In this document: positions 14,977-24,532 of the stretch, piece after piece
Numbering within the stretch: the stretch's first letter is position 1
Layout: each line of letters begins with the position of its first letter
NCBI GenBank assembly: GCA_030039095.1
Contig: JASHQP010000143.1
Location: forward strand, 1 to 25,377
Source of the DNA: Streptosporangiaceae bacterium
Lineage (GTDB): Bacteria > Actinomycetota > Actinomycetes > Streptosporangiales > Streptosporangiaceae
DNA: 25,377 bases
Direction of reading: 5' to 3'
Translations under genes and position numbers: made by a program
Notes under the pieces: generated by a model
The model's database searches: none
Told to the model about the DNA's origin: nothing
What the model saw: the letters and a program-made list of their open reading frames with translations, nothing else

Positions 14977-15348
14977 TCAGCCGCGGCCCGATGCCGCGAA
15001 TGCCGCCTGCTGCCATCCGCCCGGCCGGCGCACCCAGACCTGCAGCCCGTGCAGCTCGCTCACCCGCGCAGGCGCCTGCTCGCTCGCCGGGAAGGAATTG
15101 ACGAGCACGCCGGTCATGACCGCCGTTTCGCCGTAGACGCGAATCTGGAGATCGCGTCGTGTGGTCTGGCGCGGCCGCCCGGCCAGTCCGGCCAGATAGC
15201 CGGCCTTGTCCTGGGTCACACCGGTGGCGTGGGTGTGGCTGAGATCGTCGGTCAGCAGCCGGTCCAGCGCCGCCAGGTCGAGCTCGGAGATGGCCCGGCA
15301 GCGCTCGGACTCGGCCCGCCGCAGCGCAGCCTCGTCATCGTCGGTCAA
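14977..15348 (-). CDS. NTF2-like / SnoaL-DUF4440 family protein
   Basis: A small alpha+beta cone protein (123 residues from the start chosen). DEAALRRAESERCRAISELDLAALDRLLTDDLSHTHATG is the usual N-terminal helix-and-strand block of DUF4440-type NTF2 folds, and RDLQIRVYGETAVMTGVLVNS plus HGLQVWVRRPGGWQQAAFAAS form the sheet. Members act as isomerases, dehydratases, hydrolases or ring-hydroxylation subunits. I prefer the TTG at 15348, six bases after AAAGGA; a GTG at 15381 is also in frame but has no ribosome-binding site. It lies between the MDR dehydrogenase (52 bp) and the decarboxylase-like gene (18 bp) in the operon. Confidence 0.8.
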   Translation of the reverse strand: MTDDDEAALRRAESERCRAISELDLAALDRLLTDDLSHTHATGVTQDKAGYLAGLAGRPRQTTRRDLQIRVYGETAVMTGVLVNSFPASEQAPARVSELHGLQVWVRRPGGWQQAAFAASGRG

Positions 15349-15400
15349 CGGAGTTCCTTTCGGCGGCGGGCCGCCCGGCACGGGCAGCCGGCGGTGACGG

Positions 15401-16381
15401 TCAGGACCAGTCGAGCAGGGCGCCGATCACCGACGGGTCCGCCGCCGCGACCAGCTCGTAGACGCTGGAGGCCTGCCGCGCGGGGACCACGTGCGTGACG
15501 AGATCATCCACGGACCAGTGCCGGTACCGCAGCAGGTCAAGGAACGCACGGGCGTCGTCGCGCCAGGTCCACAGGCCCGGCCGGGAGTCGTGCCGCGGCC
15601 GGGCCATGGTCTGCGCGCCGATGACCGTGACGCCCTTCAGGTGGACGCCCCCGTGCAAATCGACCTGCGACTCGCCATGCCGGCTGGTGAGCAGTACCAC
15701 CCGCCCCATGCGCTGCACGATCTCCAGGGCCTGGCGCATCGGCGCGTGCGCCCCGGTCACCTCGATCACCGCTGCGGGCCCGCCGGTCTGCTCGATCATG
15801 GTGGCGACCGCCGCCGCGTCGGAAGCGTCGACCACGAGATCGGCACCGCAGCCCGGGGCCCGGGCCAGCCGGCTCGGCTCCACGTCCATCGCGATCACGG
15901 GCACCGCGCCCTGCAGCCGGGCCGCGCGCAGAGCGAGCAGGCCGATCGGCCCCAGGCCGAGCACCGCCACCGGCTCGCCCAGCTGGATCTGCGCCCGGCG
16001 GGTGCCCAGCAGAGCGACGAACGCAAGGTGGAAGAACACGGCGGCCCTCAGCTCGACCTCGTCTGGCACGTGGAGCACCTGATCGGTCCCGGTGACGACC
16101 GCGGAGGCGTGCCGGGCCACGGCCACCACCCGGTCGCCGGGAGCGTAATCCTCGACGCCGTCGCCCACCGCATCGATCACGCCGGACACGCAGTACCCGG
16201 GCCGGAACGGGAAGCCCCACGGCATGGGGTCGGTGCCCAGCAGCCAGGTGCGCTCCGTACCCGGACTGATCTGCGAGTACGCCGTGTCGATCAGGACCTG
16301 GCCAGGACCGGGCTTGCCCGGTTCGACCTCCTCGATCTCCACGACTCCCTGGCTGGGCCACACCACGCCGTAACCGGTCAC
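15401..16381 (-). CDS. Medium-chain dehydrogenase/reductase (MDR), zinc-site-poor
   Basis: A 326-residue MDR-superfamily oxidoreductase: GroES-like N-terminal part with YSQISPGTERTWLLG and PGYCVSGVIDAVGDGVEDYAPGDRVVA, then the NAD(P)-binding fold VAVLGLGPIGLLALRAARLQGA. The usual catalytic zinc cysteine is replaced in the SPGTE type and there is no structural-zinc Cys cluster, so it resembles the BchC/threonine-dehydrogenase-like branch lacking zinc. I start at the GTG at 16381, because AAGGGAG lies five bases before it; another GTG six bases upstream would overlap that site. It follows the last ABC gene by 31 bp. Likely role: alcohol/ketone or enone redox step on the imported compound. Confidence 0.88.
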   Translation of the reverse strand: MTGYGVVWPSQGVVEIEEVEPGKPGPGQVLIDTAYSQISPGTERTWLLGTDPMPWGFPFRPGYCVSGVIDAVGDGVEDYAPGDRVVAVARHASAVVTGTDQVLHVPDEVELRAAVFFHLAFVALLGTRRAQIQLGEPVAVLGLGPIGLLALRAARLQGAVPVIAMDVEPSRLARAPGCGADLVVDASDAAAVATMIEQTGGPAAVIEVTGAHAPMRQALEIVQRMGRVVLLTSRHGESQVDLHGGVHLKGVTVIGAQTMARPRHDSRPGLWTWRDDARAFLDLLRYRHWSVDDLVTHVVPARQASSVYELVAAADPSVIGALLDWS

Positions 16382-16412
16382 ATGCACTCCCTTGGTTTCA
16401 GCCGACCGACCG

Positions 16413-17244
16413 TCATGCCGCGTGCGCGGCGCGGGCCGCCTCACGGCGCGCGCGCTGGAGCACCGGATCGGGCACCGGAGCCGCAGCCACCAGGGCGCGG
16501 GTGTACGAGTGCTGCGGGGACTCGCAGATCTGCGCGGCGGTGCCCTCCTCCACCACCTCGCCGCTGCGCAGCACCAGGACCCGCTGCGCGAAGTGGCGCA
16601 CCACGGCAAGGTCGTGGGTGATGAACAGGTAGGCGAGCCCGGTGTCCTGCTGCAGGCGCGTGAGCAGCTCGAGCACCTGTGCCTGGGTGGAGACGTCGAG
16701 CGCACTTGTTGGCTCGTCACAGATGATGAGCTGGGGTGAGACGGAGAGTGCGCGAGCGATCGCGATGCGCTGTCGCTGCCCGCCGCTGAAGTGGGCCGGG
16801 TACCGGGAGGCCGCGTCCGGCGGCAAGCCGACCCGCCGGAGCAGGTCGGCGATCCGCTCCCGGGCTGCCTCTCGGGACAGGTCGTGGTGGATCCGCAGCG
16901 GCTCGGCCAGGATCGCGCCGATCGTCAGCGCGGGGTTGAGCGAGCCGTACGGATCCTGGAACACCACCTGCAGCTTCCGGGTCAGTGCCCGGCGTTCGCG
17001 GTGCCGGAGGCGCACGGTCTCCGTGCCGTTGACCCGGATGCTGCCGGCCTGCGGCTGGATCATGCCGAGAATGGCCCGGCCGATCGTGGTCTTGCCGGAC
17101 CCCGATTCACCGACGATGGCGACAGTCTCGTGAGCGCCGATCGTGAACGACACCCCGTTCACCGCGACCAGAGGCGCACGGCGCCGCCGGGCAAACTCGA
17201 CCCGCAGGTCCGACACGGTGAGCAGGTCGGCCGCGGGCACCTGG

Positions 17245-17252
<8 letters not shown>
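16413..17252 (-). CDS. ABC transporter ATP-binding protein, DppF/OppF type
   Basis: A 279-residue ATPase of peptide/nickel-type importers. Walker A GESGSGKTT at 48-56, Q-loop Q99 in VFQDPYGSLNP, signature FSGGQRQR at 155-162, Walker B LIICDEPTSALD with D179-E180, and switch H213. The oligopeptide-type C-terminal piece (SPQHSYTRALVAAAPVPDP) is present. The start codon lies 8 bp inside the end of the fused permease-ATPase gene, so the two are coupled. It pairs with the ATPase half of that fusion to power uptake. Confidence 0.95.
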
Positions 17253-19163
<1,911 letters not shown>

Positions 19164-19167
<4 letters not shown>

Positions 19168-20105
19168 GATGTCCGCACCTTCGGGTTGAGCCAGCCGTAC
19201 GCAATGTCCACGATCAGGTTGACCGCGACGACGATCAGCGTGAAGTAGATCGCGACCCCTTCGATCTCCGCGATCTCGTGGTTGTTCACGGCGGTGACCA
19301 GCAGGCTGCCCAGCCCGGGGAGGACGAAGACGGTCTCCACGAACACCGTGCCGGACAGCGCGCCGATGAAGATGAGGCTGGTGATCGACAGCACGGGGAT
19401 GGCGGCGTTCCGCAGTGCGTGTTTCCAGATGATCGAGTTTTCCGGCACGCCGGCCGCCCGCAGCGTGCGGATGAAGTCCCGGCTCAGCACGTCGAGCATG
19501 CTCTCCCGGGTCGTCTTGGCGATGCCGGCGATTCCCGCCATTCCCAGCGCGATCACGGGCAGGACCAGCGAGCGCAGCCACGCGGCCACCGAGACGTCCA
19601 GCGCGGTGTAGCCGGTGGCCGGGAACCACCGCAGGTCCTCGGCGAACAGCACCACCAGGACCAGGCCCAGCCAGAAGCTGGGCAGCGCCAGCCCGGCCAT
19701 CGACAGCACATCGACGATCTTGCCGATCACGCCGCCCCGTACCGCGCTGATCGTGCCCAGCAAGATCCCGGCGGCCGCCGCCAGGAGCGTGCTCAGGATG
19801 ATCAGCGACAGCGTGACCGGCAGCCGCTGGTTCAGCAGCGTGGTAACCGCCTGGCCGGTCAGCAGCGAGGAGCCGAAGTTCCCGTGGAAGACGTTGTCGA
19901 TGTAGTGCCAGTACTGCACCACCAGCGGCTGGTTCAGGCCCAGCTGCCTGCGCAGCGCCTGGTACTGCGCCTCTGTCCCGCCCGAGCCGAGGATGGAGCG
20001 CGCCGCGTTCCCTGGTGTCAGCGCTTCCAGGACGAACACCAGCATCGACACCACCAGCACGAGCGGCACCGACAGGGCCAGGCGGCGCAGGATTAGCCGG
20101 ACCAC
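19164..20105 (-). CDS. ABC transporter permease, DppB type
   Basis: A 313-residue integral membrane protein with six predicted helices, beginning LILRRLALSVPLVLVVSMLVFVL. It has the DppB features LTPGNAA, LGLNQPLVVQYWHYI, NFGSSLLTGQAV and the cytoplasmic EAA loop RTLRAAGVPENSIIWKHALRNA that docks on the ATPases. GTG 20105 has GGAGG eight bases upstream. It forms the channel with the permease half of the fused protein. Confidence 0.95.
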
Positions 20106-20133
20106 GCGGCGGTCCTCCCTTCCGGTCGGCGGC

Positions 20134-20167
20134 CTTGTGCCCGCCGTCGGCCGACGGCGGGCACAAG
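20134..20167. terminator. 34-bp perfect palindrome between SBP and permease genes
   Basis: The arm CTTGTGCCCGCCGTCGG is followed directly by its exact reverse complement, with no extra loop bases. It sits 20 bp after the binding-protein stop and about 29 bp before the permease ribosome-binding site. No U-tract follows. In other SBP-first operons such stems protect the 3' end of the binding-protein mRNA or partly terminate transcription, giving more SBP than permease; that role is inferred. Confidence 0.65.
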
Positions 20168-20187
20168 CCCTTGCTAGGGACGTTGCG

Positions 20188-21777
20188 TCATGACTTTGGC
20201 GAGATCTCGGTGTAGTCCATCAGACCGGTCGCCGCGTTGATTCCCGCGTTGGTGTTGTTCGCGACGTAGTAGAGCTGGTCCGCGACCGACGTGGGAAGGG
20301 TGTAGGCGTTGTTGGTGAGCCAGGACAGGAAGCTGGTCCACGAGGCGCTGGACGGGCTGCTGACCGCCGTGTCGTACAGGTTCTGCAGCGACGGGGTGAC
20401 CTCGTTCATGCCGTTCAGGTTGCCCTTCGGGCCGAAGTTCTGCGGATAGAGGAAGTACGGCTCCGTCATGCTGATCGGGATGTTGTACGCGGCGACCTTG
20501 CCGCTGTAGATCGCCTGCAGCATGGCGCCGATGGTCGTGACCGGGTCGTACTGCACGTTGATGCCCACGGCCTTGAGCTCCTGCCCAATCGCCTGCGCGA
20601 GCTCGGAGAACCAGCTGAAACCGAGGTAGACCATCGGCACCGTGACGCCCTTGCCACCGGGATACCCCGCCTGGGCCAGCAGCTGCTTCGCCTTGGCGGG
20701 GTTGTAGGAGAAGCTGCTGCTCAGCGATGCGCTGTAGCCGGCCCAGCTGCGCAGAGCGGGCTCGGCCGTGGGGGTGGCGTACTTGCCGAACACCGCGTCG
20801 GTGATCGCCGTCCTGTTGAGTGCGTAGGAGAGCGCCTGACGCACCTTCACGTTGCCGAGCGGCTTGAACACCTTGCCCTGCCAGTCCAGCAGCTGCAGGC
20901 CCACCCAGTAGGAGGGCCCGGCGAGCACGTAACCTCCGGCGCTGGCCACCGAGCCGGAGCTGACCTTGCTGCCCCCGACGTAAAGCTGGATCTGGCCCGT
21001 CCTCAGCGCGGCCACAGCGGACTGCTCATCGTTGATGACCTGGATGACGACCTTCTTGTAATGGATGGCGCTCTGGTCGTAGTAGTTGGGGTTGGCCGTG
21101 TAGGTGTAGTGGTCGTTGGCGACCGACTGAGATGCCTGCAGTACATACTCACCCGCGCCCTCGGACTGGGTCTGCAGCAGCTTGGGGTCTGCCAGGCCCT
21201 TGGGCGCGATGATCGCGCCACCGAGGTAGAACGGCGTGCACAGCTGCACGAAGTACGGGTTGGGGATCGTGCTGGTGAGCGTTACCTGCAGCGGGCCGGT
21301 GGCCGTGGCGGTGACGTCCTGGTAGTCCAGCCCGGTGGGCCCGCCATTGCTCTTCTTGAAGTAGTTGATCGAGTTCGCCACCGCCTGCGCGGTCATGGCC
21401 TCGCCGTCGGAGAACTTCACCCCTTTGCGGAGCGTCAGCTGGAAAGTCTTGTCGTTGCTGCCCACGTACTTCCACGAGGTGGCCAGCCCGGGGGTGAACG
21501 TGTTGGCGTTCGTCCAGTTGATCAGCGAGGCGTAGGCAAGCACGACGTAGACGCCCGGCGCGTTGTTCGCCGCCGACGACGGATCGAGGCTCGAGGGGCC
21601 GGTCGACGCGATCGTCAGCGTCCCGCCACGGGTGCTGGCCTTGCTCCCGGTGCTGCCCGAGCTGGAGCCGCCGCCGCAGGCTGCGGCGGCGAGGGCGGCC
21701 GCCACGAGTACGCTGGCCAGCGCGGCACTACGGCGATGTCTGACATGGGGGCGCTGCGGTCCGGGTAGCTGTCTCAC
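20188..21777 (-). CDS. ABC transporter solute-binding lipoprotein, family 5 (peptide/nickel type)
   Basis: A 529-residue extracellular binding lipoprotein. The signal peptide has HRRSAALASVLVAAALAAAAC with the lipidated cysteine at 34, followed by a Gly/Ser linker. SBP_bac_5 features include GGTLTIASTGPSSLDPSS, LRKGVKFSDGEAMTAQAVANSINYF and VRQALSYALNRTAITDAVFG. GTG 21777 has GGGGAG four bases upstream. As first gene of the operon it sets transporter specificity; the following enzymes suggest an aromatic or modified carboxylic substrate rather than peptides, but the sequence does not show the ligand. Confidence 0.95.
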   Translation of the reverse strand: MRQLPGPQRPHVRHRRSAALASVLVAAALAAAACGGGSSSGSTGSKASTRGGTLTIASTGPSSLDPSSAANNAPGVYVVLAYASLINWTNANTFTPGLATSWKYVGSNDKTFQLTLRKGVKFSDGEAMTAQAVANSINYFKKSNGGPTGLDYQDVTATATGPLQVTLTSTIPNPYFVQLCTPFYLGGAIIAPKGLADPKLLQTQSEGAGEYVLQASQSVANDHYTYTANPNYYDQSAIHYKKVVIQVINDEQSAVAALRTGQIQLYVGGSKVSSGSVASAGGYVLAGPSYWVGLQLLDWQGKVFKPLGNVKVRQALSYALNRTAITDAVFGKYATPTAEPALRSWAGYSASLSSSFSYNPAKAKQLLAQAGYPGGKGVTVPMVYLGFSWFSELAQAIGQELKAVGINVQYDPVTTIGAMLQAIYSGKVAAYNIPISMTEPYFLYPQNFGPKGNLNGMNEVTPSLQNLYDTAVSSPSSASWTSFLSWLTNNAYTLPTSVADQLYYVANNTNAGINAATGLMDYTEISPKS

Positions 21778-21836
21778 GTATCTCCCCTGTTCATTAGGCG
21801 TGCGGGTCTGCGAAGGCCGAAGTCTGATGTTGCAGC

Positions 21837-21865
21837 TATGTGTATCTGACGTTTCTGGCTGTCAA
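21837..21865 (-). promoter_or_regulatory. Putative promoter of the ABC-transporter/decarboxylase operon
   Basis: On the - strand a consensus -35 TTGACA stands at 21865-21860, 83 bp before the SBP start codon. The region 15-18 bp downstream reads TACACATAG, only a weak -10. Another -35-like TTGACG lies about 30 bp further upstream. The long leader leaves space for regulation. Confidence 0.35.
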
Positions 21866-21923
21866 CAGGAGTGTGTCCCGTTACGCCTAGGGCGTCAAGA
21901 TTTGATATACGATTGTTCGCTAG

Positions 21924-21944
21924 CTCGCGTAAAGGACACGCGAG
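21924..21944. promoter_or_regulatory. Small inverted repeat upstream of the SBP promoter
   Basis: CTCGCGT (21924-21930) and ACGCGAG (21938-21944) form a perfect 7-bp inverted repeat with the spacer AAAGGAC. It lies in AT-rich intergenic DNA about 60 bp upstream of the TTGACA box and may be an operator or a weak terminator. Confidence 0.3.
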
Positions 21945-22025
21945 ATTACTCTGCGTAACTTAACCTTGGTTTGTGGCACTCTACCTGGACTTCTGCAGTC
22001 TGAAGGTGTCCCGGCGATGCCGCTG

Positions 22026-22100
22026 TCAGACCAGGCCGACGTGGCTGCCGCCGTCGAGGTGGAGGTTCTGCCCCGAGATGAAGCCGGCTATCCCGAGATC
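22026..22100 (-). pseudogene. Decayed C-terminus of a short-chain dehydrogenase
   Basis: On the - strand the last codons before a TGA at 22028-22026 read GFISGQNLHLDGGSHVGLV. This is the typical end of classical SDRs (xxITGQxLxVDGG). No SDR core follows upstream on this strand: beyond about 22100 the frame runs into a 12-bp tandem duplication (22101-22112 and 22113-22124) and then unrelated Arg-rich sequence. It is therefore a remnant of an older gene, not the partner SDR at 23689, whose ending differs. Confidence 0.65.
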
Positions 22101-22124
22101 CATCCCAACCTCCATCCCAACCTC
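22101..22124. repeat. 12-bp tandem duplication at the edge of the SDR remnant
   Basis: CATCCCAACCTC occurs twice in direct succession. It lies exactly where homology to SDR C-termini stops, so it may mark a slippage or deletion junction. Confidence 0.7.
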
Positions 22125-22179
22125 CGTCCTGGTACGAGACCGGCACCAGGCTCATGGCCCTGGCCGACGACTGCGCCGT

Positions 22180-22398
22180 TCAGTCTGAGGGCTGTCGTGC
22201 GCCCGGCGGCGTCCCCGGGCCTCCCGGCGCCAGCCGGGACGCGCGCCGGGACGCCGCGCACCGCGCGTCGGTGCGGCACTGGTCGCACAGCCCGTCCTCT
22301 TGTGTCGCGCGCTCGGCGCACCACCGGAAGCCGTGGCGGCTGACGCACTGGCATTGGAAGGGGCTGGACGGACGGATGAAGCTGAAGCCAACGTGCAC
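22180..22398 (-). CDS. Small Cys-rich protein, probable zinc ribbon, likely leaderless
   Basis: A 72-residue frame with Cys at 16, 18, 27, 38, 41 and 47; the core reads CQCVSRHGFRWCAERATQED followed by GLCDQCR, which looks like a constrained metal-binding knuckle rather than chance. It resembles short Cys-rich actinobacterial proteins I have seen without assigned function. The C-terminal part is Pro/Gly/Arg-rich. GTG 22398 has no Shine-Dalgarno site, but TAGTAT (22410-22405, - strand) lies six bases before it, the distance expected for a leaderless mRNA starting at the GTG. No adjacent gene on this strand is close enough to be an operon partner. Function unknown. Confidence 0.55.
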   Translation of the reverse strand: MHVGFSFIRPSSPFQCQCVSRHGFRWCAERATQEDGLCDQCRTDARCAASRRASRLAPGGPGTPPGARQPSD

Positions 22399-22512
22399 GC
22401 TGAAATACTAGCCTGAGCATATTGATATTACAGCAGACCAGGAACTCGACAGCCCCTGAGCTGGCTGTCCGAGCGGGCCGGCCTGGAACGGACGAAGCCG
22501 GCCCTGGCGCTG

Positions 22513-22527
22513 GGAATGTCACGTTCC
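22513..22527. promoter_or_regulatory. Palindrome 1 upstream of the LLM-SDR operon
   Basis: GGAATGTCACGTTCC is a 15-bp near-perfect palindrome (one mismatched pair, odd centre), of a size typical for a dimeric repressor. It lies 74 bp before the GTG of the LLM gene. Confidence 0.4.
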
Positions 22528-22536
22528 AGTACTGAT

Positions 22537-22560
22537 GTAACAGTTACCAGTTACTGTAAT
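22537..22560. promoter_or_regulatory. Palindrome 2 upstream of the LLM-SDR operon
   Basis: ACAGTTAC-CA-GTTACTGT (22540-22557) has 8-bp arms with one mismatch and extends imperfectly to GTAAC...GTAAT. AGTTAC is also repeated directly. It lies 44 bp before the GTG start, where it would cover a promoter. With palindrome 1 it suggests a GntR-, TetR- or MarR-type operator; the regulator is not in this window. Confidence 0.45.
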
Positions 22561-22600
22561 ATTACCTAGCCAGCTGATGCCGACGCCGCGGGAGGATCCG

Positions 22601-23692
22601 GTGAAGGTCTCGTTTACCTGCATGAACACCTACGACGACCCAGAGGCGCTGAGCCGTGTGTTCACCGCCACTCCCCGCGCGCTCTGGGATCCAGAGCGTG
22701 GCAAGCGTGCCGTCCGGGATGCGCTGGCGCTTGCCGGGCTCGCCGACCAGGCCGGCTTCGACTACGTCAGCGTGTCCGAGCACCACTACCAGGCCGGCAT
22801 GTGCAATCCCAACCCCGCACTGACCGCCGCCGCGCTGACCCGCGTGGTAGAGAAAGCCGGGATCGCCCTGCTGGGGCCGCTGGTTTCGATGAACAATCCG
22901 GTGCGCATTGCCGAGGAGCTCGCGATGCTCGACCAGCTCTCCGGTGGCCGGCTGATCGCGATGCCGCTGCGCGGGACGCCGAACGAGTTCGTGAATTACA
23001 ACGTCAGCGCCGACGAGACCCGTGGGCGCACCGAGCAGGCAATGCTGCTGATCAAGCGCGCGCTCAGCGAGCCGGAACCGTTTTCCTGGAAGAGCGAGTA
23101 CTACGATTTCCCGGTCGTGTCGGTGTGGCCGGGTCCGACGCAGGTCCCGCACATGCCCCTGTACAGCTCGGCCAACAGCCCGGACTCCGGGTCGTTCGCG
23201 GCCAAGAACGGTTTCGGCGCGGGCTGTTCGTACTTCGGCCCCAAGCGGGTCGCTCAGCTCATGGAGCACTACCGGCAGGAGTGCGCGGCGGCGGGCTGGA
23301 CCCCAAGGCCCGACCAGATGCTCTACCGCGCGTTCTGCGTCGTGGGCAGGGATCCGGCGCACGCCGACAGCCTGGTCGCGCGGTTCCGGGGGGACGCCCC
23401 GCCGCCCGGTCCCGGTTCCCGGCCAGACGACCGGGTCGCGTCGGGCCCGCAGCGGCCAGGCGGTTCGCCGCAAGAAGACGCCGGGTTCGCCTTCGGGTTC
23501 CTGCAGTTCCACGGCGACCCGGATGCCCTGGTGGCCCAGATCCGTGAGTTCCACGAGCTGACCGGTGTGGGCATCCTCGACCTGAGCTTCAACTTCGGCT
23601 ACTACAGCTTCGAGGAGACCGCCGAGCAGATCGCCACGTTCGGCTCGAAGGTCCTGCCGCGGATCCGCTCTCTCGCCACCGTCGGCGCATGA
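22601..23692 (+). CDS. LLM-class flavin-dependent oxidoreductase (second)
   Basis: A 363-residue luciferase-like monooxygenase: [69 protein letters not shown] and the late [23 protein letters not shown]. It belongs to a different branch from the LLM at 12991 (MNNP after the barrel strand and a Pro/Gly/Arg-rich insert near residues 264-292). I use GTG 22601 because GGAGG lies five bases before it (22591-22595); an ATG at 22577 in the same frame has no such site and gives a poor N-terminus. The stop overlaps the SDR start (ATGA). Expected partner: the flavin reductase at 6715 or a host reductase. Confidence 0.9.
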   Translation: MKVSFTCMNTYDDPEALSRVFTATPRALWDPERGKRAVRDALALAGLADQAGFDYVSVSEHHYQAGMCNPNPALTAAALTRVVEKAGIALLGPLVSMNNPVRIAEELAMLDQLSGGRLIAMPLRGTPNEFVNYNVSADETRGRTEQAMLLIKRALSEPEPFSWKSEYYDFPVVSVWPGPTQVPHMPLYSSANSPDSGSFAAKNGFGAGCSYFGPKRVAQLMEHYRQECAAAGWTPRPDQMLYRAFCVVGRDPAHADSLVARFRGDAPPPGPGSRPDDRVASGPQRPGGSPQEDAGFAFGFLQFHGDPDALVAQIREFHELTGVGILDLSFNFGYYSFEETAEQIATFGSKVLPRIRSLATVGA

Positions 23693-24474
23693 CCGGCCAG
23701 CGCCCGGCCAAGGGGCGGCTGGATGGCAAGGCGGTGCTGGTCAGCGGCACCGGGCGGGGGATGGGCCGTGCCGCGGCGGTGGAGTTCGCCGCCGAGGGCG
23801 CGCGGGTGTTCGGCTGTGACGTGGACGCCGACTCGAGCGGCGAAACGGTCGAGCTGGTCCGGGCCGCCGGCGGCGACATGGCGGCCCTCGCGCCGGTGGA
23901 CCTGTCCACCTGGGACGGCGCCAGCGCGTGGGTTTCGGCGGGGCTTGCGGCGCTTGGCGACGTGAGCGTGCTCTATAACAACGCCTCGGCCCTGCGAACC
24001 GGAGATTTCGGCTCGCAACCGCTCGAGGAGTGGTACTTCACCATCGACAACGAGCTGCACCTCGTCTACCTGTCCACGCGGGCGGTGTGGCCGCACTTCG
24101 TCCGGCGCGGCGGCGGGAACATCATCAACGTCTCGTCCGCCAGTGCGATCCGCGGCACCCTGCACGGCGCGATCAGCGCCCACGCCGCGGCCAAGGGCGG
24201 GGTCTTGTCGCTGACCCGCCAGCTCACGGCGGCGGGCCGGTCGTTCGGTATCCGGGCGAACGCCATCACCCCGGGCCTCATCCGCACGCCAGCCACGGCA
24301 CCGCGGGCCGACGACCCGGAAGCCCTGGCTTCCTGGCTGGCCCTGGTCCCGTCCGGCCGGGTGGGAGAGCCGGAAGACGTGGCAAAGCTTGCGGCGTTCC
24401 TGGCCTCGGATGATTCGTCCTACATCAACGGCGCCAACGTGGTGATCGACGGCGGCGTCACCGCGATGGGCTGA
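23689..24474 (+). CDS. Short-chain dehydrogenase/reductase with His in place of catalytic Tyr
   Basis: A 261-residue classical-size SDR. Cofactor motif [10 protein letters not shown] at 19-28, D44 after the second strand (NAD preference), NNAS at 97-100, N-V-S-S at 147-150, [15 protein letters not shown], and the C-terminal [12 protein letters not shown]. The active-site box reads [10 protein letters not shown]169 is kept but position 165, normally Tyr of YxxxK, is His (codon CAC). The remaining active site looks normal, so it is not a decaying gene. Translationally coupled to the LLM gene by a 4-bp overlap, it probably acts on that enzyme's product. It converges on the Rieske oxygenase with 58 bp between stops. 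Confidence 0.93.
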   Translation: MTGQRPAKGRLDGKAVLVSGTGRGMGRAAAVEFAAEGARVFGCDVDADSSGETVELVRAAGGDMAALAPVDLSTWDGASAWVSAGLAALGDVSVLYNNASALRTGDFGSQPLEEWYFTIDNELHLVYLSTRAVWPHFVRRGGGNIINVSSASAIRGTLHGAISAHAAAKGGVLSLTRQLTAAGRSFGIRANAITPGLIRTPATAPRADDPEALASWLALVPSGRVGEPEDVAKLAAFLASDDSSYINGANVVIDGGVTAMG

Positions 24475-24532
24475 CGACTCGCGCGGTCGCTCGAGGCGAC
24501 GCACGCCGACGCGATGATGCTGCGCTACGACT

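Noticed and set aside
16382..16720. Upstream extension of the MDR frame
   Set aside because: Overlaps the DppF-type gene and encodes low-complexity Ser/Arg/Pro text; AAGGGAG marks the start at 16381.
19168..20166. Upstream extension of the DppC-DppD fusion frame
   Set aside because: This part overlaps the DppB gene in another frame and is Arg/Gly-rich; the fusion has its own ATG with the standard four-base overlap.
21946..22343. Overlapping short frames on both strands in the intergenic gap
   Set aside because: Pro/Arg/Gly-rich products with no motif or ribosome-binding site; the only signals here are the SDR fossil and the Cys-rich frame.
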